In this document: positions 1 to 8,684 of the stretch, piece by piece | How positions within the stretch are numbered: position 1 is the first letter of the stretch | Layout of the letters: each line of letters starts with the position of its first letter | DNA from: Actinomycetota bacterium | Lineage (GTDB): Bacteria; Actinomycetota; Actinomycetes; Streptosporangiales; Streptosporangiaceae | Assembly (NCBI GenBank): GCA_027314595.1 | Contig: DAHVAN010000286.1 | Coordinates: 1 to 53,377, forward strand | Direction: 5' to 3' | DNA: 53,377 nt | Made by a program: the position numbers and the translations under genes | The notes under the pieces: generated by a model | What the model saw: only the letters and a program-made list of their open reading frames with translations | What the model was told of the DNA's origin: nothing | The model's database searches: none

Positions 1-282
1 GTCTTGTGGTACGCGCGCTACGGCCACGACCCGGCCGACACCGACGACCGCCGCGCCGCCCGGCCCTGGTACCGGCCCAAGGCGGAGCCGGCCTTCGAGG
101 ACATGGTCATCAAGCTGCGCCGGACCCTGATCGCTACCCGACTTTCCCGCAGTCGCCCAGCTCAGCCCACCAGCGATCAAATCCGCATCGTGCTCGCGGC
201 CTGGGACGCAGCCGCCGCACAACTACGAAACTTGAGAGGTTACTGTTCCCGGCAAGGCAGGAGCGGGGCGCCGGGGGTGTGA
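1..282 (+). CDS. Probable transposase, C-terminal fragment (runs off the left edge)
   Basis: The reading frame is open from the first base and stops at 280-282, so only about 93 C-terminal residues are present. The stretch WYRPKAEPAFEDMVIKLRR, followed by a PAQPTSDQI-type segment and a final WDAAAAQ, resembles the tail of DDE transposases of IS701/IS4-like elements in actinomycetes. The catalytic residues lie outside the window, so this rests on family resemblance only. The last twenty or so residues (QLRNLRGYC onward) look unrelated to the family, so the true tail may have been altered by insertion or decay. No terminal inverted repeat could be assigned. Confidence 0.5.
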   Translation, partial: VLWYARYGHDPADTDDRRAARPWYRPKAEPAFEDMVIKLRRTLIATRLSRSRPAQPTSDQIRIVLAAWDAAAAQLRNLRGYCSRQGRSGAPGV

Positions 283-283
283 G

Positions 284-327
284 CGGCCCTTGTCCGGTGG
301 CCGCTCCAGGAGCCGGCTGAAGGGCCG
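284..327. terminator. Hairpin between convergent genes
   Basis: CGGCCCTT (284-291) pairs with AAGGGCCG (320-327), with a possible inner CCGG/CCGG pairing. It lies directly after the transposase stop and before the stop of the convergent amidohydrolase. No T-tract is present, which is usual for high-GC actinobacterial terminators. Confidence 0.5.
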
Positions 328-355
328 TGACACCCCTAGGCCCCGCGCCCTCACC

Positions 356-1564
356 TCAGGGAGTAACGAACACCCCAGTGCGAGCCGCGTAGTCGTACCG
401 GTAGATCTCCCGCCCGCCGATATAGGCGACCTCCGCCCGCGACATCACATCGAGGGGATCCCCGGACCAGATGACGACGTCGGCGTCCTTACCAGGCGAA
501 AGTGACCCGATCCGGTCCGCCACGCCGATGATCCGCGCCGGGTTGATCGTCACCGAGCGCAGCGCGGTGACCGGATCCAGGCCCTCCTTGACCGCGAGCG
601 TGGCCTGATGGATCAGGAAGTGCACCGGCACCACCGGATGGTCGGTCGTGATCGCGATCATGACGCCGGCCGCCGCCAGGCGGCCCGGGTTCGCCAGCGA
701 CCGGTTCCGCAGTTCCACCTTCGACCGCGACGTGAGCAGCGGCCCGATCACGACGGGGATCCCGGCCGCGGCGATCTTGTCGGCGAGCAGGTGCGCCTCG
801 GTGCCGTGGTCGATCACCAGGTCGTAGCCGAACTCCGCCGCGAGCCGCATCGCGGTCGCTATGTCGTCGGCGCGGTGACAGTGCTGCCGCCACGGGATCT
901 CCCGGCGCAGTACCCGGCCGAGCGCCTCGAGCTTCAGGTCCCGCTCAGTCGCCCCGCTTCGTTCGGGGGAATGATCTTCTTGCTTCGCCAGGTAGTTGCC
1001 GGCCTCGACGAACGCGGACCTGATCACCGCCGCCGTGCCCAGCCGGGTGGAGGGGGTTTCCTTCTTCTCGCTGTAGACGCGCTTGGGGTTCTCGCCGAGC
1101 GCGGACTTCAGGCCGGCCGGCTCGCGGAGCACCATCTCGTCCACGGTGCGGCCCCAGCAGCGGACCGCGACCGTCTGGCCGCCGATCGGGTTGCCTGAAC
1201 CGGGGTTGATGTTCACCGCGAGCACGCCGCCGGAGATGGCGTCGCGGAAGCCCTCTTCGGCCGGGTTGATCGCGTCCAGCGCTCTGATATGGGCTTGCAC
1301 CGGACCGGTCAGCTCGTTGGTGTCCGAGCCGGCCCAGCCTTCGCCTTCCTCGTACACGCCGAGGTGGGCGTGCGCGTCGATGAAGCCGGGGAGCACCCAC
1401 TTGCCGGCCGCGTCGACGGAGTCCGTGCCGGGCGGGGGCTCGAAGCCGGGTCCGGCCACAGCCGCGATCTTGCCGTCGATCATCAGGACCGTCCCGCCTT
1501 CGACGGGATCGCCCTCGACGGGAACGACACGCCCGCCCGTGATCGCGATGCTGTTGCTGGTCAC
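356..1564 (-). CDS. Amidohydrolase (imidazolonepropionase-like)
   Basis: A 402-residue metal-dependent amidohydrolase of the imidazolonepropionase-like group, probably cytosolic. It has the N-terminal beta-sandwich strand (ITGGRVVPVEGD), the metal-binding DAHAH motif (His65, His67), later histidines in WRQHCHRADD and VIDHGTEAH, and an aspartate in ITTDHP. The C-terminal SLSPGKDADVVIW segment is the typical return strand of the sandwich domain. The start is GTG at 1564, preceded by an AAAGGG ribosome-binding site. The substrate cannot be deduced; relatives act on cyclic amides or dipeptides. It appears to be transcribed alone. Confidence 0.88.
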   Translation of the reverse strand: MTSNSIAITGGRVVPVEGDPVEGGTVLMIDGKIAAVAGPGFEPPPGTDSVDAAGKWVLPGFIDAHAHLGVYEEGEGWAGSDTNELTGPVQAHIRALDAINPAEEGFRDAISGGVLAVNINPGSGNPIGGQTVAVRCWGRTVDEMVLREPAGLKSALGENPKRVYSEKKETPSTRLGTAAVIRSAFVEAGNYLAKQEDHSPERSGATERDLKLEALGRVLRREIPWRQHCHRADDIATAMRLAAEFGYDLVIDHGTEAHLLADKIAAAGIPVVIGPLLTSRSKVELRNRSLANPGRLAAAGVMIAITTDHPVVPVHFLIHQATLAVKEGLDPVTALRSVTINPARIIGVADRIGSLSPGKDADVVIWSGDPLDVMSRAEVAYIGGREIYRYDYAARTGVFVTP

Positions 1565-1627
1565 GCCACCGCCCTTTCAGTGTGAAGTTTGCCGGGTTTA
1601 TCTTAGGCAGCGACCCTGGCGGCCTAC

Positions 1628-1790
1628 TCGTCCGGCGTGGCAGGCCCGCACGCCCGCGTTCCCCGCGCGGCCGTGCCCGCGCGGCGGGCGGCGCCCGCGG
1701 CAAACCGGCCCGCGGCAAACCGGCCCGCCTGGCTGCCGGTCACCGCGCGCCGGTCACCGCGCGCCGGTCACCGCCCGGCCCTTGGCGTTG
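1628..1790. repeat. GC-rich repeat cluster upstream of the amidohydrolase
   Basis: A 22-base segment at 1628-1649 (beginning TCGTCCGG) matches 6676-6697 at 20 of 22 positions. It is followed by two copies of a 15-base unit containing CGGCAAACCGG (about 1695-1726) and three copies of a GGTCACCGCGCGC-type unit (about 1738-1780). The last units form the 3-prime end of the antiporter gene. Confidence 0.7.
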
Positions 1791-3742
1791 CGCACCGCCT
1801 CCTTCAGCGTGGCGAGATCGTAAGCCCCGTAGTGCCGCCTGCCGTTGATGAAGAACGTTGGGGTGCCGGAGACGGTGGCCAGGTCGGCGGAGTCGACGTC
1901 TTCGGCGATCCGGGACGCGCCGGAGTGCTTGCGCAGGTCGGCGCGGAACCTGTCGGTGTCAAGGCCCAGGCGGGCCGCGTACCCGAGCAGGTCGCTCGCC
2001 GTCAGCGCGCCCTGGTGGTCCATCAGCGTGTCGTGCATCTCCCAGAACCTGCCCTGCGCTTGCGCGGCCTCGGCCGCCTCCGCCGCGAGCTGCGCGTGCG
2101 GGTGCACGTCGGTGAGCGGCAGGTGCCGGAAGACGAACCGCAGCTCGCCGTGCTCCCTGAGCAGCTCGCGGAGGGCGGGCTCTGCCTGCCCGCAGAACGG
2201 GCACTCGAAGTCGCCGTACTCGACGAGCGTGACGAGCGCGCCGTCCTCCGGCCCGCGGATGTGGTCGCGTTCGGGGTCGACGGGCACGGCCAGGTCGGTG
2301 ACCGTGGCCGCGGTGCCGAGCAGCGCCCGCAGCCGGGCCCGCGCCGGCAACAGGCTGATGCCGCGGAAGATCGCCCAGGTGAGGAGCGTCGCGCAGATCG
2401 CGCCGGACAGGACGCCGAGCTTGGCCTGCGCTAGCTCTGTGCCGGTGAACGCGAGAGACGCGATGAGCAGCGAGACGGTGAACCCGATGCCGGCCAGCGT
2501 GCCGACGCCGGCCACCGCGCCCCAGCCGACCGGTGGCGCGATCTTCCGCTTCGTGACCTTGCTGACGAGCCACGCGGTGCCCGCGGTGCCGATCGGCTTG
2601 CCGGCCAGGTACGCGATCATGATGCCGAGCGTGGCCGGGGACGTGTAGGCCTTCGCCAGGAACGAGCCGCTGATCACGATGTCGGCGTTGGCCAGCGCGA
2701 ACACCGGGACGATCACGTAGCTGGCCCACGGGTGGTAGAGCTCCTGCAGCCGCTCGTTCGGCGAGATGGCGGTCCGCACCACCTCCCGCGCCTCCTGCGC
2801 GAGCCGCGCCGTGGGCTGCTCGCGGAACAGCCGGAACGCGTCGGTGGCCTGCTCGAGGTCCTCACGCGCGGCCGGGTACGCACAGGTCAGCAGCCCGATG
2901 ACCAGCCCTGTGACGATCGGGTCCACCCCGGACTCGAAGAACGCCACCCAGGCCGCCAGCCCGAGCAGCAGGTAGACCGGGCCGTCGCGGACGCCGCGGC
3001 GCCGGACGTACCCGCTGGCCACGAGCAGCGCGGCGCCGATGACCAGCGGCACCGCCCTCACGTCGCTGCTGTAGAAGATCGCGATGACCGCGAGCCCGGC
3101 GAGGTCGTCGACGACCGAGAACGTCAGCAGGTACGTGCGCACCCGGTCAGGCAGCCGGCTGCCCCCGGCCAGCGCGAGCGCGCCGAGCGCGAACGCGGTG
3201 TCGGTGGACATCGCGGCGCCCCAGCCGTGCGCGGTTGGCCGGCCGGCGTTGATGGCCAGGTAGATCGCGATCGGGACGAGCATGCCGCCGAGCCCGGCGA
3301 GCAGCGGCAGCGTCAGCCTGCTGCGTATCCGCAGCTCTCCCATGTCCCATTCGCGCCGCGCCTCGAGCCCGACGACGAGGAAGAACAGCGTCATCAGCCC
3401 GGAGTTCACGAACGTCCGCAGGTCCATGGACATCCCGTGGCCGCCGGCGCGGACGGCCAGTTCGGCGCCCCAGAACCGCTGGTAGCCGGTGCTGCTGACG
3501 TTAGCCCAGATCAGCGCGGCCAAGGTCGCCGCGGCGAGGATGGCGGCGCTGCCCGTCTCGGCGCGAAGGAACCGCCGCAGCGGGGTCAGCCGCCACGACG
3601 CCCACGCCGTCCTGCCCGCCTGATCGCCGTCCCGCTGTTCCGCGAGCGCGGGCGGAACTGCCCCCGGGCCGTCCGGCGGAACTGCCCCCGGGCCGCCCGT
3701 CTGCTCCGTCTCGCTGCCCCGTCGCGGGCCGGCCTCGGTCAT
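1754..3742 (-). CDS. nhaA: Na+/H+ antiporter NhaA fused to a DsbA/thioredoxin-like domain
   Basis: A 662-residue membrane protein. The first part is NhaA: many hydrophobic helices and the paired aspartates in VDDLAGLAVIAIFY, which carry the transported ions in this family. The last 170 or so residues form a DsbA-like thioredoxin fold with a CPFC redox motif after GDFE and a cis-proline region at VSGTPTFFING. This two-domain fusion occurs in actinobacteria; whether the redox domain gates transport is unknown. I chose ATG 3742. An upstream in-frame ATG at 3829 would overlap the start of the divergent hydrolase. The N-terminus repeats a GPGAVPP unit, and the C-terminus is made of the GGTCACCGC tandem repeat. 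Confidence 0.9.
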   Translation of the reverse strand: MTEAGPRRGSETEQTGGPGAVPPDGPGAVPPALAEQRDGDQAGRTAWASWRLTPLRRFLRAETGSAAILAAATLAALIWANVSSTGYQRFWGAELAVRAGGHGMSMDLRTFVNSGLMTLFFLVVGLEARREWDMGELRIRSRLTLPLLAGLGGMLVPIAIYLAINAGRPTAHGWGAAMSTDTAFALGALALAGGSRLPDRVRTYLLTFSVVDDLAGLAVIAIFYSSDVRAVPLVIGAALLVASGYVRRRGVRDGPVYLLLGLAAWVAFFESGVDPIVTGLVIGLLTCAYPAAREDLEQATDAFRLFREQPTARLAQEAREVVRTAISPNERLQELYHPWASYVIVPVFALANADIVISGSFLAKAYTSPATLGIMIAYLAGKPIGTAGTAWLVSKVTKRKIAPPVGWGAVAGVGTLAGIGFTVSLLIASLAFTGTELAQAKLGVLSGAICATLLTWAIFRGISLLPARARLRALLGTAATVTDLAVPVDPERDHIRGPEDGALVTLVEYGDFECPFCGQAEPALRELLREHGELRFVFRHLPLTDVHPHAQLAAEAAEAAQAQGRFWEMHDTLMDHQGALTASDLLGYAARLGLDTDRFRADLRKHSGASRIAEDVDSADLATVSGTPTFFINGRRHYGAYDLATLKEAVRNAKGRAVTGAR

Positions 3743-3827
3743 GCCCTGATTGTCTCCCGCGCGATCGCGGAGCGCAGACCCGAGGCCGGCTGGCGGCCGG
3801 CCGGCGGCGTGGCGGAGAATCACCGTC

Positions 3828-4949
3828 ATGGCACAAGGTCAACCGGACGAGCGCGTCGCCGCCGCCGCCGCGCACTGGGGTGCGCGCTTCACCGCGAACG
3901 GCACCGACTACGGCGACTTCACCGCGACCATGAGCAGGATCACCCGCTGGGACGACTGGTGCCGTGAGTGGGGGAACACCGCCCGGCGCTACGAGCAGCT
4001 TGCCGAAAGCTGCGAGAACGTCGGTCACCTCGTCACGGCCGCGGGCGCCTGGCGGCGCGCGGCGCTGTGCTGGCATTGGGGCAAGTTCGTGTTCGTCGAC
4101 CACCCTGGCGAACAGCGCGCCGCGCACGAGCGCGCCGTCGCCTGCTACCGCAACGGGGCGAGGGCGCTCACCCCTCCCGCCGAACTCGTGCAGATCCCGT
4201 ACGGCGACACGAGCCTGCCCGCCTACCTGCGCGTCCCGGCCGGCCCGGCGGCCCGCAAGCCCGTCGTGATCATGCTGCCGGGCCTGGACTCCACCAAGGA
4301 GGAACTGCAGGCCACCGCCGAGTACATGCTGGCCCGCGGCCTGGCCACGATCGCCGTCGACGGCCCGGGGCAGGGTGAGTCCGAATACGCGCTGGCGATC
4401 GAGCCCGGCTATGAGCGGGTCGCCACCGCCGCTGTCGACTACCTGGCCAGCCGATCCGATATCGACGACGGCAACGTCGGCGTGTTCGGGGTGAGCCTTG
4501 GCGGTTACTACGCCGCCCGCGCCGCCGCCTACGAGCCCAGGCTCAAGGCGACCGTCTCGCTGGCCGGCCCGTACCGCTTCGACCTGGACTGGGACGACCT
4601 GCCGCCGCAGACAAGGGCCACCTTCCAGTTCCGTTCCGGCGCGGCGAGCGAGGCCGAGGCGCGCAAGCGCGCCGGGCTGCTGACCCTGGAGGAGGCCGCG
4701 CGGCGGATAACCGGCCCGCTGCTCGTCGTGGGCGGCGGCAAGGACCGGCTGGTCCCCGCCTACCACGGCGAGCGCATCGCCAGCGAGGCGGACAACGCCG
4801 AGCTTGTCATCTACCCGGACGGCAGCCACGGGGTGACCAACAGGGCGTTCGAGTCCCGGTCGCGGATGGCCGACTGGCTGGCCGGCCACCTGTGCGGCGA
4901 CCTGTGCGGCGACCTGTCCGGCCACCTGTCCGGCGACCTGGGAGGCTGA
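3828..4949 (+). CDS. Alpha/beta hydrolase (FrsA/dihydropseudooxynicotine hydrolase-like)
   Basis: A 373-residue alpha/beta hydrolase with a helical N-terminal cap of about 120 residues, as in the FrsA-like and 2,6-dihydropseudooxynicotine hydrolase group. The nucleophile is in GVSLGGYY, the acid in GGGKDRLVP and the base histidine in DGSHGVT. An oxyanion-hole region follows VIMLPGLDSTKEE. The start ATG 3828 lies at the divergent promoter region with the antiporter. The stop is followed six bases later by the AidB-like gene, which implies co-transcription. The C-terminus carries an odd repeat of D/H-L-C/S-G units encoded by five 12-base tandem DNA repeats. The substrate is unknown. Confidence 0.82.
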   Translation: MAQGQPDERVAAAAAHWGARFTANGTDYGDFTATMSRITRWDDWCREWGNTARRYEQLAESCENVGHLVTAAGAWRRAALCWHWGKFVFVDHPGEQRAAHERAVACYRNGARALTPPAELVQIPYGDTSLPAYLRVPAGPAARKPVVIMLPGLDSTKEELQATAEYMLARGLATIAVDGPGQGESEYALAIEPGYERVATAAVDYLASRSDIDDGNVGVFGVSLGGYYAARAAAYEPRLKATVSLAGPYRFDLDWDDLPPQTRATFQFRSGAASEAEARKRAGLLTLEEAARRITGPLLVVGGGKDRLVPAYHGERIASEADNAELVIYPDGSHGVTNRAFESRSRMADWLAGHLCGDLCGDLSGHLSGDLGG

Positions 4950-4954
4950 CGCCG

Positions 4955-6577
4955 ATGCCGACGCACGAGGTCACCAACCAGCCCCCGCCGCTGGCCGGCT
5001 ACGACGCGTCCGACGACCCGGCCCTGCTCGACGCGCTCCGCCGCGAGGGCGCCGGCTGGGCCGAGCCGGGGATCCGCCAGCTCGGGCGCCTCGCCGGGGA
5101 CGAGAAGGCGCAGGAGAACGGCCGCCTCGCCAACGAGCACCCGCCGGCGCTGCGCACCCACGACCGCTACGGCCACCGGGTCGACGAGGTGGAGTTCCAC
5201 CCTTCCTGGCACGAGCTGATGGCCGTCGCGATCCACCACGGGCTGCACGCGACGCCGTGGCGCGAGCGGCGTCCTGGGGCCCACGTCGCCCGCGCGGCCG
5301 GCCTGTACGTCTGGGGTCAGGCCGAAGCCGGCCACCTCTGCCCTGTCTCGATGACGTACTCCATCGTGCCCGCGCTGCGCCACTCCCGCGAGCTTGCCGC
5401 GCAGTTCGAGCCGCTGCTCAGCGCGACGCACTACGATTTCGGCCTGCGCCCGCCGCTGAGTAAGAACGGGCTGCTCGCCGGCATGTCCATGACCGAGAAG
5501 CAGGGCGGCTCCGACCTGCGCGCGAACACCACGACGGCCACCCCGGCGGGCGACGGCAGCTACCGGATCACCGGCCACAAGTGGTTCACCTCCGCCCCGA
5601 TGGGCGACCTGTTCATGGTGCTCGCGCAGGCCCCGGCCGGGCTGTCCTGCTTCCTGCTGCCGCGGATCGCCCCCGACGGCACGCGCAACCCCATGCGGCT
5701 GATGCGCCTGAAGGACAAGCTCGGCAACCGCTCCAACGCCTCCGCCGAGGTCGAGTACGAGGACGCGGCCGCGTGGCTCGTGGGGGAGGAGGGGCGAGGC
5801 GTCCGGGTCATACTCGAGATGGTGAACTCGACCCGGCTGGACTGCGTGCTCGCCGCCGCGACCGGGATGCGACTGGGCGTCACGCACGCGGCGCACCATG
5901 CCGCGCACCGCAAGGCGTTCGGCGCGAACCTCATCGAAGCGCCGCTGATGGCGAACGTGCTCGCGGACCTCGCGGTCGAGTCCGAGGCGGCGACCACGGT
6001 CGCGCTGCGGCTAGCCGGGGCGACCGACCGCGCCGCCCGCGGCGACGAGGCCGAGGCGGCGTTCCGCCGGCTAGCCCTGGCCGTGACCAAGTACTGGGTG
6101 TGCAAGCAGGCCCCGGCGCACGCCGCCGAGGCGCTCGAATGCCTGGGCGGCAACGGCTACGTCGAGGAGTCCGGGATGCCCAGGCTGTACCGCGAGGCCC
6201 CGCTCGGGTCCGTCTGGGAGGGTTCGGGCAACGTCGCCGCGCTCGACGCGCTGCGCGCGCTGACCCGCCAGCCGGAGGCCGCCGAGGCGTTCTTCGCCGA
6301 GCTTGAGCTGGCCGCGGGCGCCGATCGCCGCCTGGACGAGGCGATCGCTCGGCTGCGCAAGGAGGCCGCCCACCCCGCGGAATCAGCCGCCCGCCGCCTC
6401 GCCGAGGCCATGGCCGTCACCTTGCAGGCGGCCCTGCTGGTCCGGCACGGCCACCCCGCCGTCGCGGACGCGTTCGCCGCCACCCGGCTCGCGGGCGACC
6501 GCGGCCACGCCTACGGCACGCTCCCGCCCGGCATCGGTACCGAGCCGATCATCGCCCGCGCCGCTCCCGCCCATTAA
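4955..6577 (+). CDS. aidB: Acyl-CoA dehydrogenase, AidB family
   Basis: A 540-residue flavoprotein of the AidB branch of acyl-CoA dehydrogenases. Diagnostic segments are MSMTEKQGGSDLRANT (flavin contact), GNRSNASAEVEY, and the C-terminal CLGGNGYVEESGMPRLYREAP followed by WEGSGNV. AidB proteins bind FAD and are linked to the response to alkylating agents, although isovaleryl-CoA dehydrogenase activity is weak. GGAGG at 4941-4945 sits nine bases before ATG 4955 and overlaps the end of the upstream hydrolase gene, so the two are one operon. Length is normal for the family. A dispersed repeat starts ten bases after the stop. Confidence 0.92.
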   Translation: MPTHEVTNQPPPLAGYDASDDPALLDALRREGAGWAEPGIRQLGRLAGDEKAQENGRLANEHPPALRTHDRYGHRVDEVEFHPSWHELMAVAIHHGLHATPWRERRPGAHVARAAGLYVWGQAEAGHLCPVSMTYSIVPALRHSRELAAQFEPLLSATHYDFGLRPPLSKNGLLAGMSMTEKQGGSDLRANTTTATPAGDGSYRITGHKWFTSAPMGDLFMVLAQAPAGLSCFLLPRIAPDGTRNPMRLMRLKDKLGNRSNASAEVEYEDAAAWLVGEEGRGVRVILEMVNSTRLDCVLAAATGMRLGVTHAAHHAAHRKAFGANLIEAPLMANVLADLAVESEAATTVALRLAGATDRAARGDEAEAAFRRLALAVTKYWVCKQAPAHAAEALECLGGNGYVEESGMPRLYREAPLGSVWEGSGNVAALDALRALTRQPEAAEAFFAELELAAGADRRLDEAIARLRKEAAHPAESAARRLAEAMAVTLQAALLVRHGHPAVADAFAATRLAGDRGHAYGTLPPGIGTEPIIARAAPAH

Positions 6578-6586
6578 AACCCCATC

Positions 6587-6598
6587 TATCCCGAACGA
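6587..6598 (+). repeat. Dispersed motif A, copy 1
   Basis: TATCCCGAACGA, ten bases after the AidB-like stop and in the sense orientation of that gene. Confidence 0.75.
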
Positions 6599-6675
6599 TG
6601 CCGCGCGTCTGTCCAGCGCCACGTTCCCGCGTCGCGGGCCGGGGCGAGCAGCCGGCCGCCAGCGGCGGCCGCCAG

Positions 6676-6697
6676 TCGTCCGGTGTGGCGGGCCCGC
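6676..6697 (+). repeat. Dispersed motif C, second copy
   Basis: A 22-base segment starting TCGTCCGG that differs from 1628-1649 at two positions. Both copies are intergenic and both are followed by CGGCA(A/G)ACCGG units. Confidence 0.6.
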
Positions 6698-7183
6698 CGG
6701 CGGGCCTGCGCCCGCCCGCCTCACCGTCCCTGGCGTTCCCTTCCGGCATGGGCACGGCTGGCCCGGGCCGCGGCCGGGGGGCCCGCGGTCACCGCCGCCG
6801 AGCCGGGGCCGGCCGTCACGGCGACGGCGACCGCCCGGCCCGCGGTCCCTCCCCCGATCTCATCATGCGGGCGCTGGGGGCCACCCACCTCACGGATGAG
6901 GCGGCACCGCGGCGCGCTGACCGGATGGCGCACGACGCGAACCGGGCATCAGCAACTCGGTTCCCGTGCGTCCCGTGGCCGCCGCCCGCCGCCGGTTCCC
7001 GCGGCCCGGGCCGCGGCAGACCGGCCGCGGCAGACCGGGCCGCGGGCCCCGCTCGCCGGCGGGCAACGGCCAGGGCAGGACAGTGCTCGGCGCAAAAGCC
7101 ACCAGGATCGCCCGGACGACGTGGTTCCGCGCCGTGTCCGCCTGCCTGCGCCGCCTCCGCCCGCCGACCAACCCGACGAGTTT

Positions 7184-7214
7184 TTGAAATGTTCCGGTTA
7201 AGCGCTGTTATAAC
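7184..7214 (+). promoter_or_regulatory. Possible sigma-70-type promoter with no obvious gene
   Basis: TTGAAA (7184-7189) and TATAAC (7209-7214) are 19 bases apart in an AT-rich island. No plus-strand gene follows, so it may drive an untranslated RNA antisense to the htrA-like gene or be fortuitous. Confidence 0.25.
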
Positions 7215-7388
7215 GACACTTCCGGTGGACATTTACCTTGATGGCCTGCCCGGCAGGGTCCCGCTCGCCCCAGGCGCCGCCGGCGCCACGCCGGCCACCA
7301 CCGGCCACGGCGGACCGGGCATGAGCGCGCGCGGGGCGGGACGTGGATCACGTGCCGCCCCGCGCGCTGCCCGGGCCGGGCGCCCCGG

Positions 7389-8585
7389 TCAGGCGGACGG
7401 GCCGCTGGCCAGCGTCACCGTCGCGGTGTGCGACTGCCCGTTGATGTCGGTCCAGCCGATGCTGATCTTCTGGCCCGGGTGGTAACCCACGAGGATCCGC
7501 GAGATTTCGGTGCCCGAAGTGACCGGCTGCCCGGCGACCGAGGTGACCACGTCCTGCGCGGTCAGTCCGGCCGCGTAGGCCGGCGTGCCAGGCACCGTGC
7601 CCGCGAGCACGACGCCGGAGCCGTCGGAGCCGCCGATCGACACGCCGAGGAAAGCGGTCGCGCCGATGTGCACGGTCGAGGACGACTGGCCGGCCTCGAT
7701 CTGCCGCGCGATCGACACCGCGGTGTTGATCGGGATCGCGAAGCCCTGCGTGGTGCTTGCCGAGCCCGAGGACGAGGACGAGGACCCGTTGTCGCCGAAG
7801 CCGTTCCCGTTCCCGAACCCGCCGAACCCGTTGCCGAACTGGAAGCTGGACGAGGCGGCGGTGTCCACGCCGATCACCTGGCCGTACGCGTTGACGAGGG
7901 AGCCGCCCGAGTCGCCGGCCTGGATGCCCGCGTTGGTCTCGATCAGCCCGCTCAGCTGCTCGGAGGTGCCCGAACTCTGGTCAGTGGCGGTGATCGACTG
8001 GTTCAGCGCCGTGACCGCGCCCGGCGCGACCGACGGGGCGCCTCCGACGCCGCCCGCGTTGCCGAGCGCCACCACCCGGTCGCCGACCTGCGCCGAGGAA
8101 GAGTTGCCGATCGCCGCGGTCGTCAGCCCGGAGGCGCCAGATAGCTGAAGCACGGCGATGTCCTGGCTCTCGTTGTAGCCGACCACGGTCGCCTTGTATG
8201 TCTTGCCGTTCCCGATGTCGGTGACGCTCACCGACGTGGCGCCGTTGATCACGTGGTTGTTGGTAAGCACCTCGCCGTTGGATGTCAAGACGATGCCGGT
8301 GCCCTTGGCGGTCGCCTGGGCGTAGCCGAGGTTCGACGTCACGTCGACCAGGGCTGGGGAGACCCGGCTGGCGATCTGGGTGGTGGTCAGCATCGTCTTC
8401 GATGTGGCGGTCGCGTTGCCTGACGGCGTGCTTGCGTGCGACAGGGCGAGGGCCGCGCCGGCGCCCGCGGCGAGGGCTACGAACGCGGTCGCGGTCAGCC
8501 CGAGCACGTGCCGGCCGCGCGAGCGGCGCGGCGGCTCGGGCACTGGGTATGCACCGTACGGGTACTGTGCGAAAGGCTCACTCAT
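7389..8585 (-). CDS. Membrane-anchored HtrA/DegP-type serine protease with PDZ domain
   Basis: A 398-residue protease with a short Pro/Tyr-rich cytosolic tail, one membrane segment near residues 28-47, a trypsin-like domain and a C-terminal PDZ domain. The catalytic triad is His in TNNHVIN, Asp in SQDIAVLQL and Ser in QAGDSGGSLVN. A flexible Gly/Asn/Ser loop (FGNGFGGFGNGN and a serine run) interrupts the protease domain after the catalytic serine. ATG 8585 is preceded by CAGGA; a longer frame upstream lacks support. Family role: degradation or refolding of damaged envelope proteins outside the membrane. It appears monocistronic, with the broken pepN gene behind it. Confidence 0.9.
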   Translation of the reverse strand: MSEPFAQYPYGAYPVPEPPRRSRGRHVLGLTATAFVALAAGAGAALALSHASTPSGNATATSKTMLTTTQIASRVSPALVDVTSNLGYAQATAKGTGIVLTSNGEVLTNNHVINGATSVSVTDIGNGKTYKATVVGYNESQDIAVLQLSGASGLTTAAIGNSSSAQVGDRVVALGNAGGVGGAPSVAPGAVTALNQSITATDQSSGTSEQLSGLIETNAGIQAGDSGGSLVNAYGQVIGVDTAASSSFQFGNGFGGFGNGNGFGDNGSSSSSSGSASTTQGFAIPINTAVSIARQIEAGQSSSTVHIGATAFLGVSIGGSDGSGVVLAGTVPGTPAYAAGLTAQDVVTSVAGQPVTSGTEISRILVGYHPGQKISIGWTDINGQSHTATVTLASGPSA

Positions 8586-8684
8586 CTGTCCTGCCACCCC
8601 GAGTTCTGTAGCGGATTCTCGGCTGTTACGTCTTGAGGATCGGCCGTGAACCTGGACGGAGCCCAAGGGAACAGTCTGGCGAAG

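Larger units (their letters stand above)
6578..7388. other. Gene-free stretch with repeats
   Basis: About 810 bases between the AidB-like gene and the HtrA gene. Open frames here have no recognisable protein features. It holds a copy of the ATCCCGAACG repeat (6587-6598), a near-copy of the 1628-1649 repeat (6676-6697), GC-rich units such as CCGCGGCAGACCGG (about 7011-7042) that resemble the units near 1700, and an AT-richer island at 7180-7235. Confidence 0.7.

Noticed and set aside
950-975. A possible motif A copy (TTCGTTCGGGGGAAT) in the amidohydrolase gene
   Set aside because: It matches only TTCGTTCGGG and has GGG in place of the ATCCC complement, so it is not counted.
6598-7485. Plus-strand frame filling the gap before the HtrA gene
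   Set aside because: Pro/Arg/Gly-rich, made of repeats, and it enters the opposite-strand protease gene; no ribosome-binding site.
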